NCBI GenBank assembly: GCA_037176725.1
Contig: JAZBRS010000029.1
Span: forward strand, 126,885,001-126,949,000
Reading direction: 5' to 3'
DNA from: Posidonia oceanica
Taxonomy: Eukaryota > Streptophyta > Magnoliopsida > Alismatales > Posidoniaceae
Length of the DNA stretch: 64,000 bases
Numbering within the stretch: the first letter of the stretch is position 1; each line of letters starts with the position of its first letter. The notes below the pieces were generated by a model. It did not search any database. It saw only the letters and a program-made list of their open reading frames with translations, and was not told where the DNA came from. A program made the translations under genes and the position numbers. This document shows positions 43,789 to 54,836 of this stretch, piece by piece.

Positions 43789-45478
43789 AGAGCAGAGGCC
43801 GCGCTCCGAGTCTACAGAAACACTCGGGTGAGCGTGACCATTTTGAAGCGTCGTCAGGGCCAAGAGGCGGAACACATATACTCCTTCGATATCACAGATC
43901 CAATATTCGAGAAGGAGATCCTCTCAGAACTTATAGCATACAAAGAAGAGGACACCCCAGGCGTCGATGAGAATGATGAACCTCCACCTGAGTTACAGTC
44001 CTACGACGACGATCCAGAAGGACCAAATCTGCACGTCGAAGAAGAGATAGAGTGCATCAACATCGGCATAGCCAAGGACATCAGAGAGGTCCGCATCAGT
44101 GCCAATCTGTCGTCCCAAGCCAAAGCAGAGTTCAAAGCTTTCCTCAAGGAATATGCCGATGTCTTCGCTTGGAGTTATGACGACATGGTCGGCCTAGATG
44201 TTGAAGTAGTGGTACACACGCTGCCGTTAAAGCCGGACATAAAGCCAATCAAGTAGAAGCTCAGAAGATGGCGACCTCAATGGTTCTTGAAGCTCAAGGA
44301 GGGAATCATGAAACAGCATAATGTCAATTTCCTCAAGGTCGTCTTGTATCCAGGATGGCTTGCGAATGTCATGCCTGTACCCAACAAGGACGGTCGGGTC
44401 TGCATGTGCATAGATTACAGAGACCTGAACAAGGCCAGTTCGAAGGACGATTTTCCACTACCGCACATCGATGTCCTAATCGACAACACAGCAGGCCCTA
44501 AGATGCTATCGTTCATGGATGGCTTCTCAGGATATAATCAGATCAGAATAGCAGAAGAAGACATGGAAAAGACATCCTTCATCACCCCCTGGGGAGTTTT
44601 CTACTAAAGAGTGATGCCATTCGGACTCAAGAATGTAGGGACTACATATCAGTGAACCATGACTACTCTGTTCCACGACCTGATGCACCAAGAAGTAGAG
44701 GTCTACGTGGACGACATGATCGCCAAATCCAAAGAGTCCAAGGATCACCTCGTTTGCCTAAAGAAGCTATTCGACCGTCTGAGGCGCTACAAGCTCCGGC
44801 TCAATCCCAACAAGTGTATATTCGACGTATCATCCGAAAAACTCCTTGGATATATCATCAGTCAGAAGGGAATCTAGGTCGATCCTAGCAAAGCTAGAGC
44901 TATCATCGAGATGCCACCCCCCACATCAGTCAGAAGGGAATCTAGGTCGATCCTAGCAAAGCCATAGCTATCATCGAGATGCCACCCCCCACAACTGAAA
45001 AGGAGGTCCAGGACTATTGGGACGGTTGCAGTACATCAGCCGATTCGTTGCGCAGCTCACTCCAATATGCGAGCCGATCTTCAAGCTCCTAAGGAAGAAT
45101 GCATAGATCAGTTGGAGCGATGAGTGTCAAGCCGCATTCGACAAGATCAAGCAGCTGCTTGTAAAGCCTCCTGTTCTGGTTCCTCCCATGCTGGGGAGAC
45201 CACTGCTGCTGTACCTTTCCACCACGCAGCACTCTATGGGCGCAGTCCTAGGCCAACACGATGAGTCAGGTCGCAAAGAACGGGCCATCCACTACCTGAG
45301 CAAGAAGTTCAATGACTGCGAAGCCAAATACAACATGATAGAGAAGGTCTACCTATCCTTTGTCTGGGCTGCACAATGACTGAGACACTACATGATGGCG
45401 TATCCTGTTCTGCTTCTGTGCTAGCATGATCTGATGAAGTACCTCTTCCGGAAGCCAGCATTAGTAGGCTGATGTGTC
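43789..45478 (+). pseudogene. Reverse transcriptase and RNase H start of element C
   Basis: After the linker end (SFDITDPIFEKEILSELI) and the ANLSSQAKAEFKAFLKEYAD to FAWSYDDMVGLD segment comes RT: MPVPNKDGRVCMCIDYRDLN (near 44371-44430), FPLPHIDVLIDNTAG, MLSFMDGFSGYNQIRIA, the box RVMPFGLKNVGTTYQ and the catalytic YVDD (44704-44715), then LRLNPNKCIFDVSSEKLLGY. RNase H begins with LLLYLSTTQHSMGAVLGQHD and LSKKFNDCEAKYNMIEK. Stops at 44254 (TAG), 44605 (TAA), 44653 (TGA), 44875 (TAG), 45377 (TGA) and 45470 (TGA, after KPALVG) break it, and a 68-bp duplication shifts the frame. The sequence ends exactly at the LTR of H. Confidence 0.9.
44856..44991 (+). repeat. 68-bp tandem duplication inside the RT gene of C
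   Basis: Two copies, 44856-44923 and 44924-44991, starting CATCAGTCAGAAGGGAATC and ending GATGCCACCCCCCA, with two differences. 68 is not a multiple of 3, so the copy destroys the frame. Confidence 0.93.
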
Positions 45479-46804
45479 TGTGGATATGGGGTTTTGGGAG
45501 AGGAGAGGCTTGTTTTGCTTTTTATTGGCTCTTTCTCGGGGTCCACTTTTGGTGTCCAACTCCGTCACTCCACGTGTGATGGAATTGGTATGATCGCCAC
45601 TCTCGGTTCGCTTTCGCCGGCCCTCGAGATGCCTTGGGGAGATGTGATGTGGTTGCGGGTTCAGCTACCTTGGGATAACGCCAGCGTTGCCCAAGGGTGC
45701 CCGTGCTTGGTGAGCTTCTTCTTCTTTCTTCTTCCTCGTATGACAAACGTTAGCAAAACAAAAGAAACAAAACAATACAAAGATGGATCAATATGTGTAG
45801 TAACTTATCCGGAATAAGTAGAAAAGAAAATAAAAAAGCATAATGAAATACGTACCCGAGGGGTTTGGTCCCCCCGGTTGCAACTAATAGAGATGTATGC
45901 TTAGCTACGACAATATATGAACTCAAAATGAAATGCTTGATTATGCTATGGAATTAAACATGTGATATCAGAAATGAAAAGAAAATAATAAAATAGAGTC
46001 CCCTTTATCTATGCACAGGGTGCAAACTGTGTTGACATGAAGCCAACAACGACAAAGGGATACTCAAGCTTTTCAAAGACTCTCCGCCTTTCAAAATCTC
46101 TCTTCTCTCTTTCAATTCTCAAGGACCTCACTTCTCTAAGATTTTTTAATCTCAAGAGAGCATGTGAGTTCCAAAAATCTGGCCATCAACCCTGTGGGGG
46201 TACCCCTGCTTTTATAGAAGTAAGGGAGGAACAAAAAAGGACACAAATGCCAAGTCAGCAGAATTTCCTATTTCAGAAGTGTTATACACTGGAACACCAG
46301 CGTATAACGTTATAAGCGAGAGTTCCCGCGTATAACGACCTCCGAGGCATAACTGCCAGGATCAGAGAAGATTCTCCAATTAAGGAGTCATTAAGTGTGT
46401 TTAAACTCGGCTTTGATAGCTTTGACCGGTCAACAGGTTCCAAAGAAGGCAAAAAATGATTTTTGGATTAGGCCAAATAAGGAAAGCTTTGGGCTAACTA
46501 GGTTGCCATGTTGGACGCTGGAAAACCAACGGCCAATGTTAGCCGCTGGAGAACCAGCAGCCAATGTTGTACGCTAAGAAGCCAGCGGACAACACCCTCA
46601 GTCAATTCAACTTCCAAATTTGGTCAGAACATGAAGAACACTCAGGTTGCCGACATTTGGAGCTTAGATAAGGATAGCATTTTGGACTTGAGAGGAACAT
46701 TTGGCTCAAGTGAGACATTTTGGATTGGGCAGAGGGCTTCTAAGAGCGACCTAATGCAAGAGACTATACTAACATGAAGGGAGTGCCAAAACAGGGTATC
46801 TACA
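45479..46804 (-). repeat. 3' LTR of element H (1326 bp)
   Basis: In plus orientation begins TGTGGATATGGGGTTTTGG and ends CAGGGTATCTACA. Sense start TGTAGATACCCTGTTTTGG. The left 200 bp resemble the U5 side of the A/B LTRs (ATGATCGCCACTC, CTTGGGGAGATGTGATGTGG), so H is a diverged relative. TATAAAAG (minus) is at 46209-46216. U3 contains GCGTATAACG and GTTGGACGC words shared with the PMD gene promoters. Left flank GTGTC (45474-45478) is the predicted target duplication. Confidence 0.85.
46209..46216 (-). promoter_or_regulatory. TATA box of the H LTR
   Basis: CTTTTATA on the plus strand gives TATAAAAG in sense, followed by CAGGGGTACCCCC. Confidence 0.6.
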
Positions 46805-46822
46805 GATTGCCCCTCCTTGAAG
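46805..46822 (-). other. Polypurine tract of element H
   Basis: Sense strand CTTCAAGGAGGGGCAATC next to the LTR start TGTAGATACC. Confidence 0.85.
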
Positions 46823-46964
46823 ATGGCTTCGGCACGAAGCTATCTATAAGGTGAGATGATACCCCCGTGTGGCGCTACCTAGAGATCCTAAATGAAATCC
46901 AATGCCACCAGACTTGAACGAGACACAAAGAGGGTCGGCTAAAGAAACACGGCCAAGGAGATTA

Positions 46965-47170
46965 CCCAAGGGGAACAAACTAACGACATGCCACGGGGAT
47001 TGCTCGCGGGGGTCAAACTAAAAGACACTGCCACGGGGATTAACTAAAAGACACTGCCACGGGGATTGCCCACGAGGGTCAAACTAAAAGACACTGCCAC
47101 GGGGATTGCCCGCGAGGGTCAAACTAAAAGACATGCCACGGGGATTGCTCGCGGGGGTCAAACTAAAAGG
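46965..47170 (-). repeat. Tandem repeat, CACGGGGATTGCCCGCGAGG type
   Basis: Five copies of a 40-43-bp unit on the plus strand: GCCACGGGGATTGCYCGCGRG, then GGTCAAACTAAAAGACA. Diverged relative of the 48.3-48.8 kb array. Confidence 0.85.
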
Positions 47171-47789
47171 ATAGATAGCTAATGATTTCGACGACCACTC
47201 AATGCGAATGCAATACAATGCGCTATGCATGGATGCGTGCTGACGGGAATGTAAAAAAGGGGTCATGATATGCAATGCATGACCCTAGGTAATGAGGTTC
47301 CTCCATCATCGCCGGCTTTAATTTGTATATTGGGTTGACTCAGGAATTTTTCTCACCACCCAAGGTGAACTGACACATGCGTGAATGCAATTTGTCATGA
47401 TCTGCTGCCCTTTCCTCGAGTGTAGCCTACACTCTCCTAGGGGACCGTCATCTCATGATACGCGGGTTGGTGAGCGAGAGGTACATGATGCTCCCAGGCA
47501 AAAGGGGAAATGATCTCTTCTCTGCCAACCGCGTTGGCTCTATTTGTCACAATTAGGTGTCCTTTCATTGAATGTTGCCTACATTCTCGACAGAGACCGT
47601 CATCTCGTGACCCGGAATCAATGAACGATGAGTCCATTAATACCGTTGGCTTTATTCGTCAGAATCAAGTATCCTTTCATTGAATGTTGCCTACATTCTT
47701 GACGAGGACTATCATCTTCTAACTCGAGAGTTAGTGAACAATGGGTTCACTAATACCGTTGGCTTTGCTTTGTTGACCCGGTTGTGCTC

Positions 47790-48290
47790 TGGGGATCTTG
47801 CTGTTGATTGGTTTTGCTTTGTTTGTCCGGTTGTGCTTCGAGATTTGCTTTGATGTCCCGATTATGCTCTGGGGATCTTTGCTTTGGTGTCCCGGTTATT
47901 CTCTGAGGATCTTTGCTTTGATTGGTTTGCTTTGTTTGTCCAGTTGTGCTCCGGGGTTTGCTTTGATGTCCCGGTTATGCTCCGAGGATCTTTGCTTTGG
48001 TGTCCCGATTATGCTCCAGAGATCTTTCTCTGATTGGGTTTGCTTTGTTTGTCTAGTTGTGCTCTGGGTACCTGCTTTTGGATTGTTTTGCTTTGTTTGT
48101 CCGGTTGTGCTCTGGGATTTGCTTTGTTTGTCCGGTTGTGCTCCAGGGTACCTGCTTTTAATTGGTTTGCTTTGTTTGTCCAGTTGTGCTCCGGGGTTTG
48201 CTTTGATGTCTCGGTTATGCTCCAGGGATCTTTGCTTTGGTTGGTTTGCTTTGTTTGTCCGGTTGTGCTTCGAGATCTGCTTTACAGACT
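47790..48290 (-). repeat. Degenerate repeat TTTGCTTTGTTTGTCCGGTTGT
   Basis: Irregular copies of TTTGTCCGGTTGTGCTCTGG and GATGTCCCGGTTATGCTC, spacing about 40-65 bp. One more copy sits at 48860-48890, on the other side of the next array. Confidence 0.75.
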
Positions 48291-48845
48291 TGCCGAGGGG
48301 ATTGCCCAAGGGGGTCGAAAATAAAGACATGACATGCCAAGGGGATTGCCCAAGGGGGTCGAAAACATGATGTGCCAAGGGGATTGCCCAAGGAGGTCGA
48401 AAATAAAAACATGACGTGCCAAAGGGATTGCCCAAGGGGGTCGAAAATAAAAGCATGACGTGCCAAGGGGATTGCCTAAGGGGGTCGAAAATAAAAACAT
48501 GACATGCTAAGGGGATTGCCCAAGGGGGTCGAAAATAAAGCATGACGTGCCAAGGGATTGCCCAAGGGGGTCGAAAACAAAAACATGACATGCCAAGGGG
48601 ATTGCCCAAGGGGGTCGAAAATAAAAACATGACGTGTCAAAGGGATTGCCCAAGGGGGTTGAAAATAAAAACATGACGTGCCAAGGGGATTGCCCAAGGG
48701 GATCGAAAATAAAATCATGACGTGCCAAGGGTATTGCCCAAGGGGGTCGAAAATAAAAGCATGAGGTGCCAAGGGGATTGCCCAAGGGGGTCGAAAATAA
48801 GAACATGACGTGCCAAGGGGATTGCCCAAGGGGATCGAAAAGGAT
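48290..48845 (-). repeat. Tandem repeat, about 44 bp, GGGGATTGCCCAAGGGGGTC type
   Basis: About 13 copies of TGCCAAGGGGATTGCCCAAG, then GGGGTCGAAAATAAAAACATGAC. Period 40-45 bp. The long minus-strand frames rich in PPWAIP and PLGQSP are translations of this repeat. Confidence 0.92.
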
Positions 48846-48944
48846 ACTTCTTTGGGTTTGCTTGCTTTGTTGACCCGGTTGTGCTCTGGGGCTCTTTGAT
48901 TTGCTCTCAATTCCGCTTTGTTTCGTTGGATGCTGGATTGCTAG

Positions 48945-49088
48945 TGTTCAACGTTGGACGGCAAGGCGGCTGCGTATAACATCGCGAGACAGGCTACTGT
49001 CTTTCCTGTTCGAGCACCACCGTTTTGGCAGTAAATCTCCGATTTTCTTTGGGTTTCCATTCTGATGAAGGCTCCACGGCCTATATTA
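48945..49088 (+). promoter_or_regulatory. Putative promoter of PMD gene 1
   Basis: AACGTTGGACGG and GCGTATAACATCG (48952-48992), then a weak TATA, TATATTA (49082-49088), 90 bp before the chosen ATG. The two words recur before PMD genes 2 and 3 and in the H LTR. Confidence 0.5.
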
Positions 49089-49177
49089 GGCCCCCTCTTG
49101 GCATGGATCTTGTAGTTCAAACATTTATCTTCCTTTCTTTACTGATTTTTTGCTTGCTAGGGATTGTGCTTCTCCTC

Positions 49178-50520
49178 ATGGATTTGAGTGATATCCCGCG
49201 CCATGCTTTCCAAGTGGCCGTCTTCTCCTCTCCTTCTGACATGGTGCAACTTCGGTTGGAGGCTATACTTAACCATTTGGCGAACCTTTTGGTGCATGAG
49301 AAGGTACTCCCTGTTTTCATCATTTCCCCATACTCCCATTCTCGTATTTTTGCTGATTTTTTCTTACTTCATAGTCCCTATCTTCTACCAACAACGACCG
49401 TGACTCGAAAGCCTATCAGTTGGACTGGGTTCAACAATTCCGCTCTTGGGCTTTGAAGAGGTATTGGGAATGCTTGGAGGAGGCTGGTCTTTGTCAGGCC
49501 CTTCACCAGCTACGGCGGCCTGTTGACTGGAAGGTGCTTTTCGGCCTTTGTGGGCTATGGAATCCTTTGACCCACACGTTCTTTTCTTCTTCGGGGGAGT
49601 TGACCATCCTTTTGGAGGAGGTGAGCGCCCTTTTAGGTACTCGATAGGCCGACCCGTCCATTTACTGCAGGGATGCCTACCTTTTGCCAATCAGGGTGGT
49701 AGGCTCTTTTTCTCTCTTAAAGCGTATCTTTGGCTCTGTTGTTGTGCCGAAGGACCTGGTGCTAGATGGCTGTATCAAACTCTCCTCCTTGCGGAAATTT
49801 TTCTGGAAACAGCACTACAGCATCCGCTCTGAGGCTTCCTGCTTAGAATGTGTCTTCATTCTGATCGGGAGACTGGTACTCTTCCCAAATGAAGCCCTGA
49901 CCATTAGCGCCTACCATGCTGAGCTCATGTGCATCTGCGTTCGCAATCCGGAGAAATGCTTGAGTCAGTCTGTTTTGGCTTTTACCATCCAGGGCTTATC
50001 CAGTGCCTGCCTCGGGGGACCATTCTTCGGCTCACCTTTCCTAGTTCTGCACTGGTTCGAGGAGTATTTTCTTCTGCCTACATTTGACGCTAGCCTTCCC
50101 TTGGAGCAGTACATTCGCCGTTTATGTGCTTGTGAGTTCAAGCCCTAGATAGACTCCTTCAGTCCTCCCTCGTCTTTCAGGACAGTGTCTGATCCAGAGT
50201 ATTTCCTGATGCTGATTGGGGCGACCGAGTTTGTGAGGTACAACCCTCAGCGATGCTTCTCTATGCTGGGTACTCCTCAGGCTATACCTCCCTTGCCTCG
50301 CTTCTCCGACATTATTCTCCTGCACTTGAGAGACACCCCTAGGCACATCATTCAGGTTTTCTATCAGGCTGGCACTTGGGACGGGAAGGGGCGAAACCGA
50401 GTCCTTTCTGCATGGGAGAACACGAACGCGGACCACGAAGCCATCTCTCTTGCAACTTATGATGCTTGGTACGAGGGCGTGCGTCCTAAGTTGTTCATTG
50501 AATTTCCTTCAAAAAGATAG
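49178..50520 (+). pseudogene. PMD gene 1: plant mobile domain (DUF7745-like) protein, two exons
   Basis: Exon 1 49178-49303 (42 codons), intron 49304-49374 (71 bp, GT-AG, phase 0), exon 2 49375-50520; about 423 residues. The ATG at 49178 was chosen because it gives the same exon layout as PMD gene 3. Exon 2 carries a Trp-rich PMD-type core: LKRYWECLEEAGLCQALHQL, LFGLCGLWNPLTHTFFSSSG, ELTILLEEVSALLG, later LVLFPNEALTISAYHAELM, and LIGATEFVRYNPQRCFSMLG, shared with gene 3. Two in-frame TAG codons (49645, 50146) are the only breaks. AATAAA follows at 50553. PMD proteins occur in plant transposons and in silencing-related host proteins such as MAIN; biochemical function is not known. It lies antisense to H. 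Confidence 0.78.
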
Positions 50521-50552
50521 AAAATATAGTTAGAAATGTATCATTTATCATC

Positions 50553-50558
50553 AATAAA
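50553..50558 (+). terminator. Poly(A) signal of PMD gene 1
   Basis: AATAAA within ATCAATAAAATTT, 33 bp after the stop, followed by a T-rich GTCTCTTTTGTCTCTTTTG stretch. Confidence 0.55.
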
Positions 50559-50639
50559 ATTTATTTCGTCTCTTTTGTCTCTTTTGAATGAATTTGTATG
50601 AGTCGAATGAAAGCATTAGAATTCAGAACACTTCCCTGA

Positions 50640-50812
50640 ACTTAAAGCGTTGTACGTTGAAAATGGAGCGACCAACGTTGTACGCTGGGAAACCAACGGC
50701 TAACGTTTTAACTCTCAAAACGTTGGATGAGCCATAGGGTGCGTATAACATTCTTTCTTCCCGAGGTGTTGGACGCGGAAATTCACGTAGATAATGTTGA
50801 AAGGTATAAAAC
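50640..50812 (+). promoter_or_regulatory. Putative promoter of PMD gene 2
   Basis: Words AGCGTTGTACGTTG, CGTTGTACGCTGGGAAACC, ACGTTGGATGAGCC, GTGCGTATAACATTC and GTGTTGGACGCGG between 50646 and 50780, then TATAAAA at 50806-50812. The phrase ACGCTGGGAAACCAACGGC closely matches ACGCTGGAAAACCAACGGC in the H LTR (46514). Confidence 0.6.
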
Positions 50813-50999
50813 CCTCATCCTATGCCAGGGGTGGTCACCTACTTCTCCTCTCTTCTTCTTCTACGGCGCTAGCGAGCTCTCCGGTGATCTTCCTTCTTAT
50901 TCCGGCAAGCTCTGATAGAGAAGAGGATTTCTCACTTCTACACCTGGACGGCGAAACAAGCTCAGACGGGGCCTTCGCCCTTTGGCAAGCCTTCGTTGG

Positions 51000-53900
51000 A
51001 GGCACCAGCAGTCGGCCCAACTGCGGGGGAGGCGGTGGCAAGGGCTGCGGAGGCCGCCGGTGGGGCTGTGGCAAGCGAGGTTGAGCCTGCGGGGCTGGTG
51101 CTGCGGCTGTGGAGGCGGTGGCCGGGGTGGCTGATCCTGGGGTGGCGCCTGGGGAGGCCGGGGAGGTGCATTGGATTGAGGAGGGGACGGCGGCGGCTGG
51201 TGGTGACATGGTAGAGGCCGAGATGGCAATCGGCAGTGATGCCGAGGCCACAGGAGTGAAGACGGGGGCTGCCGGTGGTGGTACCACGGAGGTCGAGGTG
51301 GCGGTTGGTGGCGACGCCGTGGAGGCAGAGGCGACGGCCAGTGAGAATGCCGTGGGGACAGACTCTGGTTCCGGGGAGGCCGTAAAGACGACAGTGGCAG
51401 CAGACTTCGATTCCAGCAGTTCTTTCAGTTACGAGGATTCGGAGGAGACGGTCTCGAAGACGAGGCCCGAGGTTGGCCTAGACGAGGCGGGGCCCGCAGA
51501 GGTGCCAGAGGGTCTCCTCACGCAATTTGGCGAGGACGACGGCTGGTTGCGGAACATGGTTGACTTTGTTTGACGGGAGGCGGAGGGCGATGCGAGGGAT
51601 CCCCCAGACTACTGGTGGGAGCAGATCCCCCGAGACGAGGTGCAAGCATCGGGACCGCATAGGGACACATCTCGATCAGAGTACGCCACTACCACACTAG
51701 CTTCGAGGGGGCAGGTAGACATCTTTTTATTTTTTTCTCATTTATTCAATTATTTCATCCTGACTGATGATTCTCTTGCTTGTTTGCAGAGTCAAGCATC
51801 GGCCGTGACCCGTTGCTACTGAGGTTAGGTCTGCCGGTCCTACGCCTTGTTGGCTGCCTTCCAGCAGGAGCGTCTGGATCAGATGGGATTTGGGCATTTC
51901 CTGTCCATCCCGGACTTTCCTCTCCGTCCAATGTTTTTGGAGGCGGTCGTAGAGTAGTGGAACTTCCGTACGAGCTTGATCGTCACGAGGGCAGGTGAGT
52001 TTGTCCTCTCCCTTGAGGACATGGTGCGGCTGATCGGTCTCCGGGTCACGGGCCAACTAGTGATGGGGCGGGTGCGCTTGGGTTACTCAGCCTTAGCACA
52101 GGAGCTTATCGGACATCAGTTAGCCATGAGCGGGGAGCAAGTTGTGGTGATCATTTCCACGGTTCGCCGAGTTAGTGAGCTGGCGGAGACAGTAACCAGT
52201 CCAGGCGTGGAGGCCGACCAGCTGCTGCGGGCCTTCCTCCTAGTGCTGTTCAGGGAGGTGCTCTTTTCGCACTCCTCCTCGAAGCTCTCGGCGTAGTTCC
52301 TTCCTCTCCTGGCGGACTTGAAGCGTGTGGGAGAGTACGCCTGGGGTGCGGCCAGCTTGGCGCACCTGTACTCCACCCTCTTCCGCTTCACTGACGGCAG
52401 TTCTCACCAACTGGGTGGGAACCTGCCATTCATTCAGGTAAAATATGCATATTTAAACTTGCACTGGATATTATATTCTTACTAACAGCTTCCTTGTTTT
52501 GCATGCAGATGTGGTCATGGGACCACTTTACCTTTCTACGACCTGCCCCTCCTCCGGTTCCGCCTACCGGTGTCCCCTTTCCTCAGGGACTATTCTGGGC
52601 CGCTGCTGAGCAAGCTCTTGAGCCTGCAGATGACAACCGTTATGTCGGTCGTCTACTTTTCGAGCTCCTTGTCCCGGCTCAGGTAACTTGCTTCTTTTAA
52701 ATTCAACTTCTGTTTATTTATTTATGCTGCTTGCTGACATGTGTTGCTCCTTTCAGGTGGTTTGGCATCCATATGCTAAGGGAGAGCATATGGACGTCCC
52801 CGAGATTGCCCGTGATCGGGCCATTTTCGACCGGGACGTATGGATCCACTGCTGGAACCACTGTCACTTCCAGCAAATTGGCAGGGTGCTACGACAGCTG
52901 GGGCGCCGGCTGGCTCAGCCTCTACCTCCTCCTCACCGAGTTTGGCGAGAGACACACGGTGGGGGCAGCCGTGCTCGTCATTGGGTGGACGTCTATGGTC
53001 CACAGCTCTTGGAATGGGCCTGTCGTGGTTCTCCTGCTCCGACGGATGCCATAGAGGAGGACGAGGTGGTGTGGGTCGAGTGGATAGATCGGGAGTTTTC
53101 TTCTTTGATGATCTTCCACTGGTCCCACTTCCTTGGGCGCGGGAACCTTCCTTTGGGGGACACAGATCCCGGGGAGGCAGTGGTGTCCCGTGCAGCTCTA
53201 CTGGAGGAGGTTCAGTCTTCCCGAGCCCAGTTGGAGATAGCGGTGAGCTTCTGAATTTCATTTTGTAGACTGCTAATTCAATTTGGCTGACTTGCTTTCT
53301 TTCTTCTGTAGCTCAAGGCGGCGGATGAGTGGGCTCAGTAGGAGCGCCACTTGACTTAGCAGCTCTCTGTTCTGATTGGGGAGATTGATCGCATGCGTGC
53401 CTCTGTGTCTCAGGTATCTTCATAGGTAGCCTTTATAGTCTGACTATGAATTGTAACTGACTTGAGTCCTTCTTTTCAGTCTTCGACTAGTAGTGCCCCT
53501 CCTCCGGACCGCTTAGAGGAGATCTCCCATCTCCAGGAGAAGGTAAACATGCCTTTATTTTATTTCTGCTTTTGAAACTCCCTTGGTCCTGACACCATTG
53601 CTTGTAGGTTTCTTATTTAGAGAGCGAGCTGAGGGAGCCGGCTGGTGACTTCATAGTTGCCAGCTCTATCGGGAGGTTGGAGGAGCTGGAGGGGACAGTT
53701 GCCGCCAGCAGTGCTCGGATCCGGGAGCTGGAGCAGCAGGTTGCCGATAGGGACGCCGAGATTGCCCAATCTCAAGTGGTATGATTTAATTTAGCGCTTC
53801 TTTACGTCTTCCATGTCCTTGCTTGTATCTGACATTTTGATCGCTTCTCCTCTTAGGACACGGCGGGGGTTATCTCCCAGCTTGAGCTTGAGCTTGGGCA

Positions 53901-54105
53901 CTATCAGAGGTTTGCCTTTTCAGCTGGTGCCAGGCTCAGGGTGCCCGTTCCTTCTGTATCGAGCCGTCAGTCGGGTAGCCACCACTCTTGGTCCGTCTCC
54001 AGAGCTCCGTCAGGCATTTCTGTTCGGCAGTCGCCTCGTCCTCCTACTGCCCCTTCTCTGGCTCCTGCTTCAACTCTCGAGGGTGAGGGAGAGAGTGCTC
54101 CTTAG
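51000..54105 (+). pseudogene. PMD gene 2: eight-exon PMD and coiled-coil protein
   Basis: Exons (last base before GT / first after AG): to 51714, 51790-52437, 52509-52682, 52757-53242, 53312-53413, 53480-53542, 53608-53778, 53857-54105. All seven introns are GT-AG, 65-78 bp and phase 0. Exon 1 is Ala/Glu/Gly-rich and frameshifted near 51100, so the start is uncertain. Exon 2 holds FQQERLDQMGFGHFLSIPDF and GEFVLSLEDMVRLIGLRVTG, the PMD N-half. Exon 3 MWSWDHFTFLRP and exon 4 VVWHPY to RVLRQLG (52883-52903) form its C-half. Exons 5-7 read as a coiled coil (LEELEGTVAASSARIRELEQ). Exon 8 is Ser/Pro-rich. In-frame stops at 51571, 51820, 51826, 51955, 52294, 53339 and 53357 are all explainable by single transitions. 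Product unknown beyond PMD; antisense to H. Confidence 0.82.
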
Positions 54106-54585
54106 CTTTTGTACTTCAGGGGTATGCCCCGGTGACCTTGTAGAACAATTGTATATTTTGAAATGATATAGATTTCTACACACTCAGCAAACTTGTCAAA
54201 TTCTTCTTTTAAATTATCTTTCTCAAAGCTAAAATGAGCTTAAGCAACCAATATGATAAAATAATGGCCCTTAATCCAAATTAACTTGAAACCAGCATAC
54301 CCAAGTGAAATAGTATGTAAATGACATAGTTATAAGGAAAGATTTTACCTGGAAGCTTAAAAATTGAATTTTGAAGTCGTCAATGCCTTAATGAGCCGTT
54401 TACTTGATGAAATGAGCAACCAGAGATTTCGACTGGCCCAGATGTCCAAAAAATATGAAACCAACGCTCACACGTGTATTTCATCTTAGTTAAGCCTCTG
54501 GGATGGGTAAAACAGGTTCATGCAACTCAATCACGGATTAGGGGACGATCCAACCAAGTTCAGTAACTTAAGTCACTGATAAAAC
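54106..54585 (+). other. Spacer between PMD genes 2 and 3
   Basis: AT-rich 3' flank of gene 2. No canonical AATAAA was found close to the stop; ATTTTGAAATGATATAG is the nearest A/T-rich stretch. No gene. Confidence 0.5.
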
Positions 54586-54836
54586 GTTATACGCCTCATC
54601 TGGTGCGGCCAACATTATCCGCTTCAATCTCTACGTCCAACGCCGGGCAGCTGATCTAAACGTTATACGCTTCAACCAGCACGGCTAACGTTGGACGCGC
54701 TCCGTCTCGCGTACAACGAAGCGAGCTCAGAAACTTTTCTTTCCTTTCCTGTTCTTGGCTAATCTTTCAGAATACTGCGAAATTCTCTCAATGCCCGTGT
54801 GATGGATTTTCGATGGCCCTTCTGTGCTTATAAAAG
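54586..54836 (+). promoter_or_regulatory. Putative promoter of PMD gene 3
   Basis: AAACGTTATACGCCTC, CTACGTCCAACGCCGGG, AAACGTTATACGCTTC, CTAACGTTGGACGCGC and CGCGTACAACG lie between 54591 and 54720, then TATAAAAG at 54829-54836, 97 bp before the ATG. Both word types occur in direct and inverted form. Confidence 0.6.

Larger units (their letters stand above)
33819..45478 (+). mobile_element. Element C: degenerate autonomous Tat/Ogre-type retrotransposon, both ends incomplete
   Basis: The 3' half of a 5' LTR (33819-34512), PBS (34519-34536), leader, gag, protease with G-patch-like tail, linker, RT and the start of RNase H follow in the order of Tat-lineage Ty3/gypsy elements. The left part of the LTR is displaced by E. 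The linker is split by the solo LTR at 40600-43783. The element is cut at 45478, within the connection after RNase H, by the LTR of H. The RNase H end, integrase and 3' LTR are not in the window. Every ORF carries stops. Confidence 0.87.
46823..48940 (-). other. 3' UTR of element H with three repeat blocks
   Basis: Unique sequence interleaved with the arrays at 46965-47170, 47790-48290 and 48290-48845. The stretch 47280-47780 has three diverged copies of a segment with CATTGAATGTTGCCTACATTC and ACCGTCATCTC. No sense or antisense gene is supported; the 244-, 190- and 144-residue frames here are repeat products. Confidence 0.7.

Noticed and set aside
47798..48910. ORFs of 190, 244 and 144 residues
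   Set aside because: Produced by the 44-bp and TTTGTCCGG repeats in the 3' UTR of H.
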